Positions 15,698 to 24,370 of a DNA stretch of 64,000 bases are shown piece after piece. A program made the position numbers and the translations under genes. The notes beneath the pieces were generated by a model. That model saw nothing but the letters and a program-made list of their open reading frames with translations, was not told the origin of the DNA and ran no database searches. Source of the DNA: Microbacterium lacticum. Lineage in GTDB: Bacteria; Actinomycetota; Actinomycetes; Actinomycetales; Microbacteriaceae. Where the stretch lies: assembly GCF_006716815.1 (NCBI RefSeq), contig NZ_VFPS01000006.1:1-64000 (forward strand), written 5' to 3'. Position 1 is the stretch's first letter. Each line of letters starts with the position of its first letter.

Positions 15698-16524
15698 ATG
15701 ACTGTGCTCGACGAGGGGGATGACCGCGAAATCCGCTGGTCCGCGCTGGCCGTGGCCGACTGGGCCGACACCCGCGACACGCTGCAGCTGTGGACGCAGA
15801 TGGTGGGAAAGCTGCGCATGGCGCTCACGCCGAAGCTGAACCACTGGTGGAACGTGGCGCTGTATGTGGATGCCCGGGGGCTCAGCACCTCGCTCATGCC
15901 GTGCGGCGCGCACGGGCTCGAGGTGCGCTTCGATTTCGTGCACCACGAGCTCGTCTTCGAGCGCACCGACGGTGCGCGCCGGGCGATCGAACTCCGCCCG
16001 TGCACGGTCGCCGACTTCTATGCCGAGATCGAGCGGGTGCTCGACGAGCTCGACGTGCCGGCGCGGATCTACCCGGTGCCGGTGGAGCTTCCCGCGGTCA
16101 TCCCGTTCCCGGATGACACGGTCCACGCCGCCTACGATGCCGCGGACGACCCGCGCCCGAGCATCCGGGCGGCGTGCCCAACTGCCCCGACTGGGTGATG
16201 CACGAGGCGTACGACGCCGAGGTCTCGAGCGCCGGGTATTGGCCCGGCGGCGCCGACGAGGGCGCGTTCTACTCGTACACCTATCCCGAGCCGCCCGGCT
16301 TCCGGGAGCGCGATCTCGGGGTGCCCGGCGCCGCGTTCGACGCGGAGCTCGGCGAGTTCGTGCTGCCGTACCGCGCCGTGCGGGAGTCGAGCGACCCCGA
16401 CGGGCTGCTGCTCGCGTTCCTGCGCGCGACGTTCGCCGCGGGGGCCGAGACCGGCGACTGGCCGCAGGTCGCGGCGGGCGGCGACGGCCGGGTCGCGGCC
16501 GCCGACCCCGAGGTGCTCAGCTGA
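15698..16524 (+). pseudogene. DUF5996 family protein with internal deletion and frameshift
   Basis: The first part (WSALAVADWADTRDTLQLWTQMVGKLRMAL, NHWWNVALYVDARGLSTSLMP, FDFVHHELVFERTDG, ADFYAEIERVLDELDVPARIYPVPVELPAVIPF) and the last part (HPGGVPNCPDWVMHEAYDAEVSSAGYWPGG ... EGAFYSYTYPEPPGFRERDL ... LGEFVLPYRAVRESSDP) are both classic DUF5996. The segment between them, normally about 50-60 residues with an HFFWGSFDLA motif, is missing at 16135-16161, and the second half is in another frame. The two halves are now separate ORFs (15698-16198 and 16174-16524). A CAGAGT box lies 7 nt upstream of the ATG. Confidence 0.8.
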
Positions 16525-16897
16525 CGAAGCGGATCGTGGCGGGGTAGGTGTACCACTCGCCCCGGTTGGCCTTGATCGCGGCGATGATCGAGAAGACGAT
16601 GTTCGCGACCCAGATCACGGCGAGCAGCACGAAGCCGATGAGCACGATCGTGAGCACTCCGGCGACGACACTCGCGATCAGCAGGGTCAGCTGGAAGTTC
16701 AGCGCGGTCGCCGTGTGCGCGCGCACGAACGGACCGCGATCCTTCAGCACGAGGTAGCCGATCAGGGCAGGGATGAAGTTGAAGAAGATGCCACCGATGT
16801 GCACGAGCGTCGCCCACAGCCGTTCGTCGGCGGGGCTCATCGGCTGCACGGGGGCGTAGCCGGAGTACTGCGGGGGCTGGTTCGGCGGAGTGGTCAT
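16517..16897 (-). CDS. DUF4870 (Tic20-like) membrane protein
   Basis: A 126-residue protein. A Pro/Gln-rich N-terminus (TTPPNQPPQYSGYAPVQPM) is followed by the DUF4870 signature: DERLWATLVHIGGIFFNFIPALIGYLVLKDRGPFVRAHTATALNFQLTLLI, then two more membrane helices and the ending AAIKANRGEWYTYPATIRFV. The function is unknown; it is very common in actinobacteria. Its 3' end overlaps the convergent DUF5996 pseudogene by 8 nt. Confidence 0.88.
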   Translation of the reverse strand: MTTPPNQPPQYSGYAPVQPMSPADERLWATLVHIGGIFFNFIPALIGYLVLKDRGPFVRAHTATALNFQLTLLIASVVAGVLTIVLIGFVLLAVIWVANIVFSIIAAIKANRGEWYTYPATIRFVS

Positions 16898-16903
16898 GCT
16901 CTC

Positions 16904-16909
16904 AGCCTA
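16904..16909 (-). promoter_or_regulatory. -10 box TAGGCT, leaderless
   Basis: Its last base lies 7 nt before the ATG at 16897. Confidence 0.65.
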
Positions 16910-17017
16910 GGGGGCGATGCGGACATGTCCGCGGGGGTTATCCCGACACTTCGGGGCGGGCTGGGCCGGGGCACCCGATACGGTCGAAGGACATCGACAA
17001 GGAAGTGGGTTCGCTCC

Positions 17018-18529
17018 GTGGACATCTTCGCCGCCGGTGGGACGCTCGTGATCGTCTCGATCGCCGCGGTCGCCGCCATCATCCTCCTGATCTTCCTGCT
17101 CGTCATGGTGCGGGCCTGGTACAAGGTCGCGAAGGCCGACCAGGCGCTCGTCGTGGTCGGCAAGAGCCAGAAGAACGCCTCCGGGGAGTCCTCGCGCATC
17201 TCGGTGATCACCGGGGGCGGTGCGCTCGTGAACCCGCTCACGCAGCGGGCAGAGATGATCTCGCTGCGCGCCCGCCAGATCAAGATGGAGCCGACGGCAC
17301 AGGCATCCAACGGCGTCACGGTCAACGTGTCGGGCGTCGCGCTCGTGAAGATCGGCTCCGACCCGGAGTTCGTCCGCCGCGCCGCGGAGCGCTTCCTCAG
17401 CCAGGACGGCGCGATCGAGCAGTTCACGACCGAGCAGCTCGAGGGCGCGCTGCGCGGCGTCGTCGCGACGCTGACGGTCGAGCAGCTCATGAAGGACCGG
17501 CAGAAGCTGTCGGACCAGATCGCCGAGGGCATCAAGAGCGACCTGCTCGCGCAGGGGCTCATCCTCGACTCGTTCCAGATCCAGGGCGTCACCGACAAGA
17601 ACGGCTACATCGACGCGCTCGGCGCGACCGAGGTCGAGCGCGTGCGTCGCGAGGCCGAGGTCGCCCGCATCAACGCGGCCCGCGAGGTGCGCGCCCGGCA
17701 GATCGCGACCGACGAGGCGAACCTCGTCGAGCAGACCGCGTTCGACAAGAACTCCGCCGCCGCGGCGGCCGAGGTCGGACGCGCCCGCGCCGAGGCCGAT
17801 CAGGCCGAGGCCCTCGCCCGCGCCGAGCGCGAGCAGGCGGTGCTGCTGCAGGGCGCCGAGAACAAGCAGGCGCAGCTCGACGCCGACATCAAGAAGGTCG
17901 CGGATGCCTCGCTCTACGAGCGTCAGCGTGCGGCCGACGCCGCCGCCTACGGCGAGGTGAAGGCCGCCGAGGCCCGCGCCCAGATCGCCGCGCAGGAGGC
18001 CGAGGCGACACGCCTGCGCGCCCAGGCCGAGGCCGAATCGGTGCGCCTGGTCGGCGAGGCGCGCGCCGCGGCGATCGAGGCCGAGGCCGAGGCGCTGTCC
18101 AAGAACCAGGAGGCGCTGCTCGCCCAGCGGGCGCTCGAGGCGCTTGTGCCGATGATGACCGAGTTCGCCCGCGGCTTCGACAAGGTCGGCCAGATCACGG
18201 TGCTCGGCGGCGAGGGCGCGTCGTCGCACATGGCGGCCGAGTCGGCCTCGAGCATGCGGGCCAGCTTCGACGCGATCGAGGCGGCGACGGGCATCGACCT
18301 GCGCCAGGTGATCCAGGGCCAGGCGACCGGCCGCGGCATGGCGCAGGGGCTGCAGGGCGACACGGGCGTGCGGGGCGGCTCCGGCGGGCGCGACGGCTCC
18401 GGCGGGCGCGGCGGCTCCGGCGGGCGCGGCGACTCCGGTGCGCGGGACGTGCGGGCGGTTTCGGCGGAGGGCGCCACGGTGGATGCCACCGCGACCGGCG
18501 CTCCCGCCGACGAGGCATCCACCGTTTGA
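17018..18529 (+). CDS. Flotillin-like SPFH domain protein
   Basis: A 503-residue protein. One N-terminal membrane helix (LVIVSIAAVAAIILLIFLLVMV) is followed by an SPFH domain (about residues 30-200, including MISLRARQIKMEPTAQASNGVTVNVSGVALVKI and LTVEQLMKDRQKLSDQIAEGI), then a long Ala/Glu/Arg coiled coil (residues 205-390), as in flotillins that organise membrane microdomains. The tail is a Gly/Ser/Arg repeat. The GTG at 17018 follows AAGGAAG; the frame is open upstream but unlike a protein. A TACGGT box (16979) gives a short leader. Confidence 0.9.
   Translation: MDIFAAGGTLVIVSIAAVAAIILLIFLLVMVRAWYKVAKADQALVVVGKSQKNASGESSRISVITGGGALVNPLTQRAEMISLRARQIKMEPTAQASNGVTVNVSGVALVKIGSDPEFVRRAAERFLSQDGAIEQFTTEQLEGALRGVVATLTVEQLMKDRQKLSDQIAEGIKSDLLAQGLILDSFQIQGVTDKNGYIDALGATEVERVRREAEVARINAAREVRARQIATDEANLVEQTAFDKNSAAAAAEVGRARAEADQAEALARAEREQAVLLQGAENKQAQLDADIKKVADASLYERQRAADAAAYGEVKAAEARAQIAAQEAEATRLRAQAEAESVRLVGEARAAAIEAEAEALSKNQEALLAQRALEALVPMMTEFARGFDKVGQITVLGGEGASSHMAAESASSMRASFDAIEAATGIDLRQVIQGQATGRGMAQGLQGDTGVRGGSGGRDGSGGRGGSGGRGDSGARDVRAVSAEGATVDATATGAPADEASTV
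18377..18430 (+). repeat. Three 18-bp tandem repeats in the flotillin tail
   Basis: GGCTCCGGCGGGCGCGRC is repeated three times with a decayed fourth copy, encoding GSGGRD/G. Copy number may vary between strains. Confidence 0.8.
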
Positions 18530-18536
18530 GCCTCCG

Positions 18537-18573
18537 GCGCGGGGCCCGGCGTGCTCACCGCCGGGCCCCGCGC
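18537..18573. terminator. Bidirectional hairpin terminator
   Basis: A perfect 15-bp stem (GCGCGGGGCCCGGCG against CGCCGGGCCCCGCGC) with a 7-nt loop lies between the convergent flotillin and ohr genes. It has no T-tract, as is usual for high-GC actinobacteria. Confidence 0.7.
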
Positions 18574-18581
18574 GGCGGCGA

Positions 18582-19004
18582 TCAGTCGTCGACGACGGTG
18601 ACGGTCACCTCGATGTTGCCGCGGGTCGCGTTCGAGTAGGGGCAGACCTGGTGCGCGGCGTCGGCGAGCTGCTGGGCGACCGCGGGGTCGACGCCCGGGA
18701 TGTTGACCTCGAGCTCGACCGCGAGGCCGAATCCGCCCTGACCGTTGGAGCCGATGCCGACGCGCGAACCGACCGACGACCCGTCGATGGCGACCTTCTG
18801 CGCGCGGGCGACGGCCTGCAGCGCGCTGTGGAAGCACGCGGCGTAGCCGGCGGCGAACAGCAGTTCGGGGTTCGGGGCGCCGCCGGCGCCGCCCATCTCC
18901 TTCGGCACGCGCACGTCGGTGTCGACGAGTCCGTCGGCCGTGCGCACGTGTCCGTTGCGGCCGTCTCCGGTGGCGAGGGCCTCGGCGGTGTAGAGAATGT
19001 CCAT
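18582..19004 (-). CDS. ohr: Organic hydroperoxide resistance protein (Ohr/OsmC family)
   Basis: A 140-residue thiol peroxidase that reduces organic hydroperoxides. Signatures: LYTAEALATGDGRNGHVRTADG at the N-terminus, the first redox Cys in PELLFAAGYAACFHSAL, and the second in AHQVCPYSNATRGNIEVTVTV. The ATG at 19004 is followed by DILYTAE; the longer frame upstream overlaps the ohrR end and is not similar to Ohr. It lies 56 nt downstream of ohrR on the same strand, so it is probably co-transcribed and peroxide-inducible. Confidence 0.93.
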   Translation of the reverse strand: MDILYTAEALATGDGRNGHVRTADGLVDTDVRVPKEMGGAGGAPNPELLFAAGYAACFHSALQAVARAQKVAIDGSSVGSRVGIGSNGQGGFGLAVELEVNIPGVDPAVAQQLADAAHQVCPYSNATRGNIEVTVTVVDD

Positions 19005-19060
19005 GGGGTCGTCCTTTCGTGGGGTCTTCCTGGGTGGATGGTCCGGGCGCGCCGCGCGGG

Positions 19061-19510
19061 TCAGGCGGCGGTGCGGAGGTCGGCGGCGAGCGCGCGCATG
19101 TTCGCGGTGATCGCGCTGAGCTGGGCGAGGAGGTCGGTGAGGCTCCGGCCGCTGTCGACGAAGGCGGGCACGAGGCATCCCGCCGCCGCGATCACCTCGT
19201 CATGCACCGCGCGCCCCTCCTCGGTGAGCGAGACCCGCACCACGCGGTCGTCGCTCTTGTCGCGGCGACGGACGACGAGTCCGCGCTCGTCGAGCCGGCG
19301 CAGCAGCGGTGAGAGCGTGCCCGAGTCGAGGTTCAGCTCGTCGCCGAGCTCGCCGACCGAGCGCTCGCCCGTGGCGAGCACCACCATCGCGAGGTACTGC
19401 GGATACGTCAGCTTCCACGGCTTCAGCACCTCGCGGTAGGCCTGCGTCGTCGCGTGCGAGGCGGTGTACATCGCGAAGCACACGAAGTCGTCGAGGGTCT
19501 GCGGCGTCAT
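19061..19510 (-). CDS. ohrR: OhrR-type MarR family regulator
   Basis: A 149-residue repressor. The redox-sensing Cys of OhrR is present early, in LDDFVCFAMYTASHATTQAYREVLKPWKLTYPQYLAMV. The winged helix follows (VGELGDELNLDSGTLSPLLRRLDERGLVVRRRDKSDDRVVRVSLTEEG). The ATG at 19510 is chosen because the Cys then lies at residue 11, as in the family; the upstream extension covers the operator. Oxidation of the Cys should release the operator and induce ohrR-ohr. Confidence 0.92.
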   Translation of the reverse strand: MTPQTLDDFVCFAMYTASHATTQAYREVLKPWKLTYPQYLAMVVLATGERSVGELGDELNLDSGTLSPLLRRLDERGLVVRRRDKSDDRVVRVSLTEEGRAVHDEVIAAAGCLVPAFVDSGRSLTDLLAQLSAITANMRALAADLRTAA

Positions 19511-19511
19511 G

Positions 19512-19545
19512 GTGCAAGCATTGCACGCAATCAAGTTGTGCACAA
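19512..19545 (-). promoter_or_regulatory. OhrR operator (two palindromes)
   Basis: GTGCAA-GCA-TTGCAC (19512-19526) and TTGTGCACAA (19536-19545) lie directly upstream of the ohrR start, where an autoregulatory OhrR site is expected. They differ from the AT-rich Bacillus box but keep its inverted symmetry. Confidence 0.6.
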
Positions 19546-19603
19546 CCGTTTTTGCGGGCACGCGGCAGCGCTCGCGCGGTGGATGCCTCGAAGCGAGGCC
19601 GTC

Positions 19604-20017
19604 TCAGCCGACCGCCGGTCGCCCGACCGTGAACCCGTCGGGGTCGCCGGGCCGCGGCGCCCGCAGCTGCGCGGGGATCGGCCACGGCAGCACGATCCGC
19701 TCGGTCGCGTGGCTGACGTCGCCGAAGTCGTCGACTTTCACGACGATGCGCGCGGGCGTGACCTCGACCATCCGCACACGCACGGCCCCGCCGCCGCGCT
19801 CGAGCATCCAGACGTCGGCGAGGTAGCCGAGCCCGCGCTCCTCGAGCGCCGCCTCGGCGTCGAGCCAGTCGACGGATGCCGCCACCTCGCGTCCCAGCAG
19901 GTCGATCGCCGCCCAGTGGTCGCCGTCGGGCCGGATCCACCCGACGAGTTCACCGTCGTCTCGGCGATGCGCGGTCGTCTGGTCGGGGCCGGTGGGGGTC
20001 GCACGCGAGTCGGTCAC
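19604..20017 (-). CDS. Conserved hypothetical protein
   Basis: A 137-residue soluble protein: ELVGWIRPDGDHWAAIDLLGREVAASVDWLDAEAALEERGLGYLADVWML, then VRVRMVEVTPARIVVKVDDFGDVSHATERIVLPWPIPAQLRA. It matches a family of short beta-rich actinobacterial proteins of unknown function, as I recall. The GTG at 20017 is set by a TATGCT -10 box with 7-nt spacing. The frame stays open far upstream (to 21856) but that part is antisense to the peptide transporter gene. Confidence 0.72.
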   Translation of the reverse strand: MTDSRATPTGPDQTTAHRRDDGELVGWIRPDGDHWAAIDLLGREVAASVDWLDAEAALEERGLGYLADVWMLERGGGAVRVRMVEVTPARIVVKVDDFGDVSHATERIVLPWPIPAQLRAPRPGDPDGFTVGRPAVG

Positions 20018-20023
20018 CGCGCC

Positions 20024-20029
20024 AGCATA
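20024..20029 (-). promoter_or_regulatory. -10 box TATGCT, leaderless
   Basis: It lies 7 nt from the GTG at 20017 and decides that start. Confidence 0.65.
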
Positions 20030-20060
20030 GGATCCGGCGCGGACACGAGGCATCCGTGTC

Positions 20061-20124
20061 GCGGGGATCTGCACTGCTGCGGATCGAATCGGCAGAATTC
20101 CTCCGCAGTTGCGCAGATCTCCGC
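20061..20124. repeat. Palindromic repeat of a second type
   Basis: The left arm GCGGGGATCTGCACTGCTGC is mirrored by the right arm, which reads GCGGAGATCTGCGCAACTGC on the other strand. Each arm contains two direct TGCGGA...TCTGC/ATC units. It lies between divergent starts at 20017 and 20258. The architecture is like the 82-bp family but the sequence is unrelated. Confidence 0.65.
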
Positions 20125-20245
20125 AGCACCGTAGGGCACCAAAGGGGCTCCGCGCCGCGCGCGGGCCCGCCACGAACAGCGCACCGGATGCCCGGGAACC
20201 ACCGAATCCACGGCGCCGCGACCCCCGCGCGCCGCGCCGCGCCGG

Positions 20246-20251
20246 TACCCT
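20246..20251 (+). promoter_or_regulatory. -10 box TACCCT, leaderless
   Basis: The last T is 7 nt before the ATG at 20258. Confidence 0.6.
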
Positions 20252-20257
20252 CGGGGG

Positions 20258-21739
20258 ATGAGGGCACGCAAGGCCGTGGCATCCAGCACCGCATCGGACG
20301 ACGACCAGGACACCCGCTTCTTCGGGCAACCCAAGGCGCTCGCGAACGTCTTCGGCGTGGAGATGTGGGAGCGGTTCAGCTTCTACGGGATGCAGGGCAT
20401 CCTCGCGATCTACCTCTACTACTCGGCGACCCAGGGCGGCCTCGGCCTCGATCAAGGCACCGCGCTGTCGATCGTGGGCGCGTACGGCGGGGCGGTCTAC
20501 CTGTCGACGATCCTCGGCGCGTGGGTCGCCGACCGGATCCTCGGGGCGGAGCGCGTGCTGTTCGTCAGCGCGATCGTCATCATGTGCGGCCACATCGCGC
20601 TCGCGCTGCTGCCCGGATTCTGGGGCGTCGGCGTCGGCCTCGTGCTCGTCGCGATCGGGTCGGGCGGCCTCAAGGCGACCGCCACGAGCGTCGTCGGCAC
20701 GCTGTACTCGGCCGACGATCCGCGGCGGGATGCCGGTTTCGCGCTCTTCTACCTCGGGATCAACCTCGGGGCGTTCGCCGGCCCGCTGCTGACCGGCCTC
20801 CTGCAGTCGACGCTCGGCTTCCACTGGGGCTTCGGGCTCGCCGCGGTCGGCATGGCGCTCGGTCTCGTGCAGTACTCCTTCGGACGCAAGAACCTGCCCG
20901 ACGCCGCGCGCGAGGTGCCGAACCCGCTGCCGAAGGAGCGCTACCCGATGGTCATCGGCGTGGCCCTCGTCGGGATCGCCGCGATCGTCGTGCTCGTGCT
21001 CACCGGCGTGATCCGCGCCGACAACCTCGCCGTCATGGTCATCATCGCCGTGATCGTGGCGGCGGTCGCCTACTTCGCGGTCATCCTCACGAGCAAGCGC
21101 GTCACCTCCGACGAGCGCAGCCGCGTGTGGGGCTTTCTGCCGCTGTTCATCACCTCGGTCGCGTTCTGGTCGCTCTACCAGCAGCAGTTCACGGTGCTCA
21201 CGGTCTACTCCGACCAGCGCCTGGACCGGAACCTGTTCGGCTGGGAGATGCCGGTCTCGTGGGTCAACTCCATCAACCCGATCTTGATCATCATCCTGTC
21301 GGGGGTGTTCGCGGCGATCTGGGCGAAGCTCGGCTCCCGCCAGCCGTCGACGCCGGTGAAGTTCGGGCTCGCGACGATGGTGATGGGCGCCGCGTTCCTG
21401 ATGTTCCTGCCCTTCGCGGGGGGCGGGCCGAACTCGACGCCGCTGCTCGCGATCGTCGGCATCCTGTTCGTCTTCACGGTCGCGGAGCTGCTGCTCTCGC
21501 CGGTCGGCCTCTCGGTGACCACCAAGCTCGCGCCCGACGCGTTCCCCACCCAGATGGTGGCGCTGTTCTTCCTGTCGGTGTCGCTCGGCACCGCGATCGC
21601 CGGCCAGCTCGCCTCGCTCTACAACCCCGACGACGAGGTGCCCTACTTCACGACCCTCGGCCTCATCGCGATCGCGATCGGCGTGCTGCTGCTCGTCTCG
21701 GTGAAGCCGGTGCTGCGCCTCATGCGCGGCGTGCGCTGA
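20258..21739 (+). CDS. POT/PTR2 family proton-coupled peptide transporter
   Basis: A 493-residue protein with 12-14 membrane helices. The family signatures are present: ERFSFYGMQGILAIYLYYSAT (the ExxERFxYYG motif on helix 1), the AYGGAVYLSTILGAWVADRILG PTR2 signature, and FYLGINLGAFAGPLLTGLLQ (PTR2 signature 2). The late segment is FTVAELLLSPVGLSVTTKLAPDAFPTQMVALFFLSVSLGTAIAGQL. It should import di- and tripeptides with protons. No binding-site change is evident. Monocistronic, with its own leaderless promoter. Confidence 0.93.
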   Translation: MRARKAVASSTASDDDQDTRFFGQPKALANVFGVEMWERFSFYGMQGILAIYLYYSATQGGLGLDQGTALSIVGAYGGAVYLSTILGAWVADRILGAERVLFVSAIVIMCGHIALALLPGFWGVGVGLVLVAIGSGGLKATATSVVGTLYSADDPRRDAGFALFYLGINLGAFAGPLLTGLLQSTLGFHWGFGLAAVGMALGLVQYSFGRKNLPDAAREVPNPLPKERYPMVIGVALVGIAAIVVLVLTGVIRADNLAVMVIIAVIVAAVAYFAVILTSKRVTSDERSRVWGFLPLFITSVAFWSLYQQQFTVLTVYSDQRLDRNLFGWEMPVSWVNSINPILIIILSGVFAAIWAKLGSRQPSTPVKFGLATMVMGAAFLMFLPFAGGGPNSTPLLAIVGILFVFTVAELLLSPVGLSVTTKLAPDAFPTQMVALFFLSVSLGTAIAGQLASLYNPDDEVPYFTTLGLIAIAIGVLLLVSVKPVLRLMRGVR

Positions 21740-22062
21740 GGCGGGGCGGACGGGGGCGCGGGCGCGGCGCTGCTGCGCTCGCGCCACACACACCGGCATC
21801 CGCCGCAGGTTTATCCAGGCGCGGACGCCGGTTTCTGTAGCGGCGAGCGCCCCCACAGACCCCAGGACGCAAGCACCCCCAAGCCCTCGCGGGCGTCATG
21901 CGTCGTCATACGCCGGCGGCGCCGGCCGCACGGGCCTACGCTGGAGCCGGCTCGAAAACCGGAAGCCTCCGCCTTGAGCCGCGCGCGACGATCGCCGCGG
22001 CAAGAGCCTTCCGACACCTCGACCCGCATCCCGCCGCGGGCCTCGCCCTCAGGAGGAGACCC
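21740..22062. other. 323-bp gap upstream of the MetE-like gene
   Basis: No protein-like ORF. A TACGCT -10 box (21937-21942) would give a leader of about 115 nt ending in AGGAGGAGACCC, unusually long for this genome. The leader can form a CCGG-CTCGAAAA-CCGG stem-loop (about 21957). Regulation by a metabolite is possible, but I recognise no known riboswitch core. Confidence 0.4.
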
Positions 22063-23253
22063 ATGCCCGTTCAGACCACCACCTCCGGCAGCCTGCCGCG
22101 CACGCAGGCGCTCATCGACGCCAACAGAGCGCGCACGTTCGAGGACGACGGGTTCACCCTGCGCTCGACGCCCGAGGTCGACGCCCTCACCGCCCAGGCG
22201 GTCGCCGACGTCGTCGAGCGCCAGCGCCCCGCCGGCATCACCCTCGTCGGCGATGGCGAGTTCGGCAAGGCGATGACCGGTGCGGTCGATTACGGGGCGT
22301 GGTGGGGATACTCGTTCCAGCGCGTCGGCGGCCTCTCGCTCACCGAGGTGAACGCGTTCAACGAGCCGCCGGTCGAGTCGTCGCCCGGCGACGTGCGCCT
22401 CACGAGCTTTCTGAACCGCCGCGACCGGCAGCGCTTCCCCGCGGTCTACGCCGAGGCGGTGGAGACGGGCGCGGGCGCGACCGCCTTCCCGAGCACGACC
22501 GGGCCGCTCGTCTACCGCGGACAGGATGACGTGGCATCCGACATCCGGAACCTCACCGCCGCGCTGCGCCCCGGCGAGCAGGGCTTCCTCACGGCGATCG
22601 CGCCGGGATCGGCCGCGCGCGTGCGCAACGAGTACTACGCGAGCGACGAGGAGCACATCTTCGCGTGGGCCGACGCCCTCCGCGAGGAGTACCGCGCGAT
22701 CGTCGAGGCGGGGCTCATCGTGCAGCTCGACGACCCGTCGCTCGCCGAGAACTTCGACCAGATCACCCCCGAGCCCTCGATCGCCGACTACCAGGCCTTC
22801 ACGCAGATCCGCATCGACGCGATCAACCACGCGATCGCGGGCCTGCCGAAGGAGCAGGTGCGCCTGCACCTGTGCTGGGGGTCGTGGCACGGGCCGCACA
22901 CGACCGACGTCGCGCTGACGGACATCCTGCCGGTCGTCCTGCGGGCGAACGTCGGCTCGATCTCGTTCGAGGCCGGGAATGTGCGTCACGAGCACGAGTT
23001 CACGGCGTGGGCGGACGCCTCGGACGCGGGCGCTCTGCCGAACGATCTCGTCCTCGTGCCCGGCGTCGTCAGCCACGCGACGAACGTCGTCGAGCACCCG
23101 GACCTCGTCGCGCAGCGGATCCGCCGGTTCACCGACGTCGTCGGGCCCGACCGGGTGATCGCCTCGACCGACTGCGGCCTCGGCGGCCGCATCCACCCCG
23201 ACATCGCCTGGGCGAAGCTCGAATCCCTCGGCGAGGGCGCGCGCCGCGCCTGA
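22063..23253 (+). CDS. Cobalamin-independent methionine synthase (MetE C-terminal-like) protein
   Basis: A 396-residue single-barrel protein, about half the size of MetE. It is related to the catalytic C-terminal barrel and to other zinc-dependent methyltransferases of this superfamily. Zinc-ligand regions are visible: RLHLCWGSWHGPH (His/Cys), the Glu in ISFEAGNVRHEHE, and STDCGLGGRIHPDIAWAKL (final Cys). The ATG at 22063 follows AGGAGGAGACCC; an upstream open frame is the leader. The methyl donor and acceptor cannot be told. Stand-alone, followed by purU after 110 bp. Confidence 0.83.
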   Translation: MPVQTTTSGSLPRTQALIDANRARTFEDDGFTLRSTPEVDALTAQAVADVVERQRPAGITLVGDGEFGKAMTGAVDYGAWWGYSFQRVGGLSLTEVNAFNEPPVESSPGDVRLTSFLNRRDRQRFPAVYAEAVETGAGATAFPSTTGPLVYRGQDDVASDIRNLTAALRPGEQGFLTAIAPGSAARVRNEYYASDEEHIFAWADALREEYRAIVEAGLIVQLDDPSLAENFDQITPEPSIADYQAFTQIRIDAINHAIAGLPKEQVRLHLCWGSWHGPHTTDVALTDILPVVLRANVGSISFEAGNVRHEHEFTAWADASDAGALPNDLVLVPGVVSHATNVVEHPDLVAQRIRRFTDVVGPDRVIASTDCGLGGRIHPDIAWAKLESLGEGARRA

Positions 23254-23363
23254 CCGAGGCTGGATGCCACCCGGTGCGGCGTCCCGTCCGGCACCACCGG
23301 GGTGCGCGGCGCGGCACCGGGGCCGCGGCATCCAGTGTTCACCGACTACGGCAGAATCGATCC

Positions 23364-24245
23364 ATGGCTCCCGTGCACGATCCCCAGCTCCCCGCCGACT
23401 ACGCGTGTCTGATCGTGCACGGCAGCGACAAGCCGGGCATCGTCGCCGCCGTCTCGGCGATGATCACGCGGATCGGCGGGAACATCGTCGCGTTCGACCA
23501 GTTCAGCGACGACCACCGCGGGGGCGCGTACTTCCAGCGCGTCGTCTTCCACCGGCCCGACTTCGCGGCCGATCGTCCTGCGATCGAGGCCGACATCGCG
23601 ATGACCCTCGACCCGTTCGAGCTCGAGTGGTCGCTGACCGACCAGTCCGTCCCCAAGCGCATGGCGATCCTCGCCTCGAAGCAGGACCACTGCCTGCTCG
23701 ACCTGCTGTGGCGGCACCGCCGCGGCGACCTGCCCGTCAGCATCCCGATGGTGATCTCCAATCACACGACGACCGCCGAGGACGTGCGGAGCTTCGGCGT
23801 GCCGTTCTTCCACGTGCCGTCGGTCGCGGGACCCGACAAGTCGGCGTCGGAGGAGGAGACCCTGAAGCTCCTCGTCGGCAACGTCGACTTCGTGGTGCTC
23901 GCGCGTTACATGCAGATCCTCTCGCCGGAGTTCCTCGAGCAGCTCGGGGTTCCGGTGATCAACATCCACCACTCGTTCCTGCCGGCGTTCATCGGCGCCG
24001 AGCCGTACAAGAAGGCCAAGGAGCGCGGCGTCAAGCTTATCGGCGCGACCTCGCACTACGTCACCGGCGACCTCGACGAGGGCCCGATCATCGAGCAGGA
24101 CACCGTGCGGGTCACCCACGCCGAGTCGTCCGCCGAACTCGCCCGCCGCGGCGCCGACGTGGAGCGCCAGGTGCTCTCCCGCGCCGTGCTGTGGCACGCG
24201 CAGGACCGGGTCATCCGCCACGGAAACCACACCATCATCTTCTGA
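23364..24245 (+). CDS. purU: Formyltetrahydrofolate deformylase
   Basis: A 293-residue enzyme that hydrolyses 10-formyl-THF to THF and formate, balancing one-carbon pools. An N-terminal ACT domain (YACLIVHGSDKPGIVAAVSAMITRIGGNIVAFDQFSD) is followed by a formyltransferase domain with the catalytic Asn-His-Asp set: VINIHHSFLPAFIGA and IGATSHYVTGDLDEGPII. The ATG at 23364 gives the usual length; the frame is open upstream but overlaps the preceding gene. Its proximity to a MetE-like protein fits one-carbon/methionine metabolism. Confidence 0.95.
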   Translation: MAPVHDPQLPADYACLIVHGSDKPGIVAAVSAMITRIGGNIVAFDQFSDDHRGGAYFQRVVFHRPDFAADRPAIEADIAMTLDPFELEWSLTDQSVPKRMAILASKQDHCLLDLLWRHRRGDLPVSIPMVISNHTTTAEDVRSFGVPFFHVPSVAGPDKSASEEETLKLLVGNVDFVVLARYMQILSPEFLEQLGVPVINIHHSFLPAFIGAEPYKKAKERGVKLIGATSHYVTGDLDEGPIIEQDTVRVTHAESSAELARRGADVERQVLSRAVLWHAQDRVIRHGNHTIIF

Positions 24246-24253
24246 CGCGGGGT

Positions 24254-24324
24254 GGATGCCTTGGCGCCGGGCAACTCGTTGACAGTCGTTGCGGGGTCAC
24301 ACGGGGCGAGGCATCCACAACTGC
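24254..24324. terminator. Inverted repeat after purU
   Basis: GTGGATGCCT and AGGCATCCAC form a perfect 10-bp inverted repeat with a loop of about 50 nt between the convergent purU and serine hydrolase genes. Both arms contain the genome's over-represented GGATGCC heptamer, so the pairing may be incidental. Confidence 0.35.
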
Positions 24325-24370
24325 CCACAAGTCGCGGATGCCAGCCCGGCCACGCGCGCCGCGGCGCGGG

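Noticed and set aside
13158..15701. An 847-codon plus-strand frame
   Set aside because: Shadow of glyS and the aldo/keto reductase gene; composition is typical of GC-rich antisense frames.
16715..17017. A longer N-terminus for the flotillin-like protein
   Set aside because: The extension lies antisense to the DUF4870 gene and is not membrane-like; the GTG at 17018 has a ribosome-binding site and starts at the anchor helix.
19604..21856. A 750-codon minus-strand frame
   Set aside because: Only the last 137 codons are protein-like; the rest is antisense to the peptide transporter.
21943..22062. A SAM or cobalamin riboswitch before the MetE-like gene
   Set aside because: A structured leader is possible, but no conserved core of a known riboswitch could be recognised.
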